Assembly (NCBI GenBank): GCA_934667815.1
Contig: CAKUMO010000002.1
Span: forward strand, 56,413 to 120,412
From: an uncultured Oscillospiraceae bacterium
GTDB lineage: Bacteria; Bacillota; Clostridia; Oscillospirales; Oscillospiraceae
Length of the DNA: 64,000 nucleotides
Direction of reading: 5' to 3'
The notes below the pieces were generated by a model that worked only from the letters and a program-made list of their open reading frames with translations, had not been told where the DNA came from and searched no databases. How positions within the stretch are numbered: position 1 is the first letter of the stretch; every line of letters begins with the position of its first letter. This document shows, piece by piece, positions 61,601 through 64,000 of this stretch. Position numbers and translations under genes: made by a program.

Positions 61601-63569
61601 GCTTCAGAGTGACTTTCAGGGTGTCGCCCTCAAGGAAAATTGCGGAGGTGTAGACCGTGCCGTAGTTGTTGGCGCTGCCGAGGGCGGTTTCGCGCAGAGT
61701 GCCGTCGGACGCGGTCTCGACATACTCGATAGTGTAGTCCGTGCCGACCTTCCAGCCGCTGTTGCTGGCATAGATCTGATTCGCACGCTGGAGCACGAAG
61801 GTGCAATCCTCTGCCCCGACCGTCACGACGATGCTGCCGTTGAAGTCGCCGTTTTCATCATAGCCCTCGACGAGGTAGTCGCCGGGCAGCATGGTGATGG
61901 CATACTTGAGCTTATAGCCGTCAGGCTCTGCGGTGAGGTCAGCCAACAGATCGGCAGTGCCCTTCCCGCCATTCTGGTAGGTATAGACCTTCAGGTCGGC
62001 AAGCTGGGCAGTGTGCAGCCCCTTGAATTCCACATTGACCTTGGAGAGCACGGCAATTCTTTCGCTGGGGTTCATAATGGCATAGACCTCGTCGTCGCTG
62101 TTGGACAGAGCCACGAGATAACCGCTTGCAGTCTTGTCAGCGGCAAAGGAAGCCGTACCGTTTTCATCTGTAACCGCGTTCTGAATGGCAGTCACTGCGC
62201 CGGTGGCAGGCTCCAGCCAGCCGAGCTGCACGCCCTCGAGCGTCTTTGCTGCGGCCTTCAGCGCAGCCCCGTCCTTATAGAGATACGCGCTGGCTGCGTA
62301 GAAGCCCTTAACGGTCACATTTACCTTCTCCCCCTCTGCGACGGCAGTGGGCGCATCGATCCAAGTGTAATAATCGGACCAGGCGTCTCCGTCCTGATAG
62401 AGGAAGAAGTCCACGGTGTCTCCGTCCTGTACGGCAGTGTTCGTAATGAAGGTGCCGTTATAGCCGCCGGTGGCAGAAGCCGTGCCGTCATTGGGGCAGC
62501 CCTCGTTAACGAAGAAGCCGAAGCTGTCGGTCAAGCCGAACGCAACCGAAACCCAGCCCGTGCTGCCCACACTCAGATAGGTCGAAGCGGTCTGCGGCGT
62601 AAAGTCCTCGCCAAAAACCAGTTCGTGTGCCTTGACCAATACGTCCAGCGCAGAAACGCCCTCGACGCTGTCGGTAAAACCGTAGCTTTCAGCCAGATTT
62701 CCGGCGACCTGCAAGGTTTCAATGCCATGCAGATAAGCGCCAGCCGCCTGCGAACGCACGGTCACATTGGCCTTTGGGATACGCGGACCGGCCTTCACAG
62801 TGACAATATAGGTCGTAGGAACGACCGCATCGTTGTATTCGGTCGCTTCCGCCGCATCGCCGCAGCGGAGCGTCAGCACCGTGCCATCCTCCATGGGGAT
62901 AGCCGCCGAGCGGCGATAACTCGTCTCGCCCACACTCAGATAAACCTGATTGCACTTGTTGGCTGCCGTGACTGCAACGCACACGTCGCCCGGCTCGGCC
63001 AGAGTCAGAGTGTATTCCAGAGTATCCTTATTAAAAGCGGGAGACAGCGTGCCGCTGCTGAAGGACAGCGCCGCCAACGCGGTATTGCTCTGCGTGCTCC
63101 AGTCGCCGCCGATGTCCGCGCCATAGCCGGTCTTGGTGTATAGAACGCGAATCTCGTCTCCGGCGGCCAGCGTGCCGTCCTTCGTGTTGAAGGCGGAGAA
63201 GGAGGCATTCGTGAACCAGTCGTTCAGCGTGCCCATCCAACCGGATTGTGCGCCGCCGTCCATTTCGGCAAGACCGTTCACCTCACCGAGGTATTCACCG
63301 CCATAGGTGCTGCTGGCCGTCTCGTAGGAATAGTGGTTCTTTTCCAACGCGTCCTTTACGCAGCTCATCATGGTGGAGTCATCCTTCAGGGTGACCCATT
63401 CGTCTACCAGCGTTCCTTCCCAAGGAGCGCCGTCGGCCTTGGCCCATGTGGTGTTTTCCACACGAACACGAACCTGGCCGTCGTGGCCGCCCACTGCAAG
63501 CGCGGTGACGGGCAGCAAAGACAGCACCATGACCAGCGCAAGCAGCAGCGATAACACTCGTTTTTTCAT
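58665..63569 (-). CDS. Riboswitch-controlled giant surface protein with DUF4430 domains and an alpha/alpha toroid
   Basis: 1634 residues. A signal peptide (RVLSLLLALVMVLSLLPVTALA) leads into a DUF4430 domain (about 33-140; SGWMGTLNDWFTN), a cadherin-like beta sandwich and a second DUF4430-like region (about 270-400; SALDVLVKAHELVFG, GFFVNEG). Several beta domains follow, then two 60-residue helical repeats (DAIGDVTLxSE...AAYDAL). Residues 1302-1589 form an alpha/alpha-toroid (squalene-cyclase/prenyltransferase-like): ANGGWALDGD, TDGGFASWGE, EGGGFRHL. The end is TPTTGD, a membrane helix and KKRKAE. The start is the ATG at 63569 (AGAGGAAG upstream). Animal intrinsic factor combines these same two folds, and the cobalamin riboswitch upstream supports B12 binding. 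Confidence 0.9.
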   Translation of the reverse strand: MKKRVLSLLLALVMVLSLLPVTALAVGGHDGQVRVRVENTTWAKADGAPWEGTLVDEWVTLKDDSTMMSCVKDALEKNHYSYETASSTYGGEYLGEVNGLAEMDGGAQSGWMGTLNDWFTNASFSAFNTKDGTLAAGDEIRVLYTKTGYGADIGGDWSTQSNTALAALSFSSGTLSPAFNKDTLEYTLTLAEPGDVCVAVTAANKCNQVYLSVGETSYRRSAAIPMEDGTVLTLRCGDAAEATEYNDAVVPTTYIVTVKAGPRIPKANVTVRSQAAGAYLHGIETLQVAGNLAESYGFTDSVEGVSALDVLVKAHELVFGEDFTPQTASTYLSVGSTGWVSVAFGLTDSFGFFVNEGCPNDGTASATGGYNGTFITNTAVQDGDTVDFFLYQDGDAWSDYYTWIDAPTAVAEGEKVNVTVKGFYAASAYLYKDGAALKAAAKTLEGVQLGWLEPATGAVTAIQNAVTDENGTASFAADKTASGYLVALSNSDDEVYAIMNPSERIAVLSKVNVEFKGLHTAQLADLKVYTYQNGGKGTADLLADLTAEPDGYKLKYAITMLPGDYLVEGYDENGDFNGSIVVTVGAEDCTFVLQRANQIYASNSGWKVGTDYTIEYVETASDGTLRETALGSANNYGTVYTSAIFLEGDTLKVTLKPIGDKTEDYLPITVTKTGSETVDKGALSISASIPQGLDVKITAPTGSTVVTGTFGNYYSYTFIDPVQTTDNGDGTLTASFRVPTTNLNHFLRVQNPAGVTYWSFDKWTAAQDITVTREDLHMDDDISASTVYRYENNVYDRADVYLNINRQGYKNLSVGEHFELNVFRNWQAIESFMNAKIALPDVHYQVLDLNGQPSDLLTVTPDAGNSSLATVTANREGTAIVLVTYDAMTHKQAQSTTDSKVLSAIWPESTGVFVVSVGADGSAIATNMQIDRTGSAGTLTDEKLALDAEHDILFYLGTAGASYTFTPESGCTVTVARSTVGKTMTFSGFTSEGVSVDAETGAVTLTGLTTGRHIVRIEKDGVATYQVITARQARYDLLDAEGNVLPENTEFKPGDTVTVQFHNLLSPKEKLAGVFNQNFLVYYHDDNGHSYQGVLPGPFGLYDFNGNPERQKFTLTIPEDTTGTAYVLNGSIKIGGFGGLPTHRGVSYTKGIDRQFGTATAGVMSQLPELVIKLEGYAVAETERLIDAIGDVTLESEEAIAAARAAYDALTEEQQKLVNNYKVLTAAEATLAALKKAEQAEIDAVEAKIDAIGDVTLDSEKTITAAREAYDALSDAQKARVKNYATLTAAEQKLTELKRAALLKHIYTTTGDYLTALGTPSVGSVGGDWMALGLARSGRTVPDGYYEAVVEYVKAHADQNERLHRSRSTDNSRIILALTAIGKDVTNVGGHNLLKGLDSMAYIQKQGINGSVFALIALDSHVYPVSGDVTREKLVQAILDAALANGGWALDGDTADTDMTAMAIQALAPYYAGNETVKAAVDKALTVLSVLQLTDGGFASWGEATCESNAQVLVALTALGIDPTADSRFVKNGKTVLDALAGYYVEGGGFRHLANGKLDGMATEQGYYALAAYYRFMNKQSSLYDMRDVTITLEPAKPTTPTTGDSGVTVWFLALSVSALAAAFVLTRKKRKAE

Positions 63570-63636
63570 GCTTGTGATCTTCCTCTCATTTGATGGTATT
63601 TGGCAACGCCTTGCGGCGGAGTTGCAGAAACGAAAA

Positions 63637-63663
63637 CGCCCGTCTGCCATTGGCAAACGGGCG
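63637..63663 (-). terminator. Expression-platform terminator of the cobalamin riboswitch
   Basis: The minus-strand stem CGCCCGTTTGCC/GGCAGACGGGCG (one wobble pair, 3-base loop) is followed by TTTTCGTTTC. A GTTGCAG/CTGCAAC pairing around it (63622-63628 with 63670-63678) could help switch states. Confidence 0.75.
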
Positions 63664-63734
63664 CACGGAACTGCAACGCAGATACCTCAAATATCGCATT
63701 GCTGAGCGTTCGACCCCGGTAATGGCAGCGGTCA

Positions 63735-63849
63735 GGGAACGGTGCCTTGCGTATCTGACTTATCCGGCACAAGCCGGCATCACAGTGACCCACTCGCGGG
63801 GCATCTCACCCCATTCCGCCGTCGGAGCTGCCTCCGACCGCACCGTCCC
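63735..63849 (-). promoter_or_regulatory. Cobalamin riboswitch aptamer
   Basis: The minus strand reads, in order, GGGACGGTGC (P1), an arm GTCGGAGGCAGCTCCGAC, GGAATGGGGTGAGATGCCCC (canonical GGTGAAA core), GTCACTGTGA (B12-box-like), a hairpin GCCGGC..GCCGG, AAGTCAGATACGC (canonical AAGTCAGGAnACC) and GCACCGTTCCC closing P1. These match the conserved cobalamin riboswitch order. With the terminator downstream it should switch off the gene when cobalamin is plentiful. Assignment of subclass and exact ligand is not possible by eye. Confidence 0.92.
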
Positions 63850-63863
63850 AATATTTTTTTGTT

Positions 63864-63892
63864 ATTATATCACCATGCGGAACTATTTTCAA
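63864..63892 (-). promoter_or_regulatory. Promoter of the riboswitch transcript
   Basis: Minus-strand TTGAAA (63887-63892), a 17-base spacer and TATAAT (63864-63869), directly upstream of the aptamer. Confidence 0.85.
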
Positions 63893-63908
63893 GCGAACTT
63901 GCGTATTT

Positions 63909-63937
63909 TTGCAAAAATACATGTGTAGAACTATAAT
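63909..63937 (+). promoter_or_regulatory. Divergent promoter pointing out of the window
   Basis: TTGCAA (63909-63914), a 17-base spacer and TATAAT (63932-63937) on the plus strand. A frame opening with ATG near 63962 runs to the edge without a clear ribosome-binding site, so no gene is called. Confidence 0.6.
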
Positions 63938-64000
63938 ACATCTTGGACAAACGAAAAAAAGGTATGAGGAATAGGGTCTCATGTGTTAAAGTTGAGTTAC

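Noticed and set aside
59397..63143. A 1248-codon plus-strand open frame opposite the B12 surface protein
   Set aside because: It is an antisense shadow produced by codon bias in a GC-rich gene; no ribosome-binding site, no domain and no signal peptide support it.

Overview
This 64 kb window comes from the chromosome of an anaerobic, spore-forming Firmicute, most likely a gut member of the Oscillospiraceae/Ruminococcaceae group (Clostridia). The evidence is a complete spoIIAA-spoIIAB-sigF operon, the sporulation genes yqfC, yqfD and ylbJ, T-box leaders on valS and tyrS, Gram-positive lipoboxes and wall-anchor tails, and a high-GC clostridial codon style. The genus is inferred from content only. 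Most genes lie on the minus strand. No CRISPR array, rRNA, prophage or transposase gene was seen.

Layout. 1-5.1 kb: the start of tig, then a lepB-rbgA-(75 aa)-rnhB-yraN-M19 dipeptidase-metallophosphoesterase operon. 5.2-11.7 kb: a sugar isomerase and a 1787-residue surface protein. 11.7-20.2 kb: T-box-controlled valS, then uvrC-rsmD-coaD-coiled-coil-pgcA and an HPr-like gene. 20.3-27.9 kb: a tightly overlapping operon yqfC-yqfD-phoH-ybeY-GNAT-era-yqzL-recO-mutS2. 28-30.2 kb: ylbJ and two cysteine-rich proteins on the plus strand. 30.3-33 kb: an NTPase-methyltransferase-XdhC operon and an acetyltransferase. 33.1-38.6 kb: tRNA-Thr, the spoIIA operon, and a comEA/response regulator/histidine kinase/GerMN lipoprotein operon. 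38.7-41.5 kb: D,D-carboxypeptidase, uracil-DNA glycosylase and xth on the plus strand. 41.5-47 kb: a hairpin-flanked repeat element, nadE, pfkA, T-box-controlled tyrS, yajC and tgt. 47.1-53.9 kb: a giant subtilisin-like protease. 54.2-57.7 kb: queA, dapA, trxA and rbsK. 57.9-64 kb: a DUF4430 lipoprotein and a giant surface protein behind a cobalamin riboswitch.

Three very large secreted proteins stand out, each with a signal peptide and a TGD-plus-membrane-segment tail. (1) The 6.2-11.5 kb protein carries, directly after its signal peptide, a domain that aligns without gaps to eukaryotic ubiquitin over 73 residues (about 70% identical by my hand count) and lacks the terminal di-glycine. (2) The 58.7-63.6 kb protein combines DUF4430 (transcobalamin-like) domains with an alpha/alpha-toroid region. 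It sits behind a recognisable cobalamin riboswitch with a terminator, and a DUF4430 lipoprotein follows it. I read this as a surface vitamin B12 capture system built from the fold pair used by animal intrinsic factor and transcobalamin. (3) The 47.2-53.9 kb protease carries a dockerin-like calcium-binding pair, a Big_2 domain and a cohesin-like domain. The ubiquitin-domain adhesin and the riboswitch-controlled B12 module are the strongest candidates for little-described biology.
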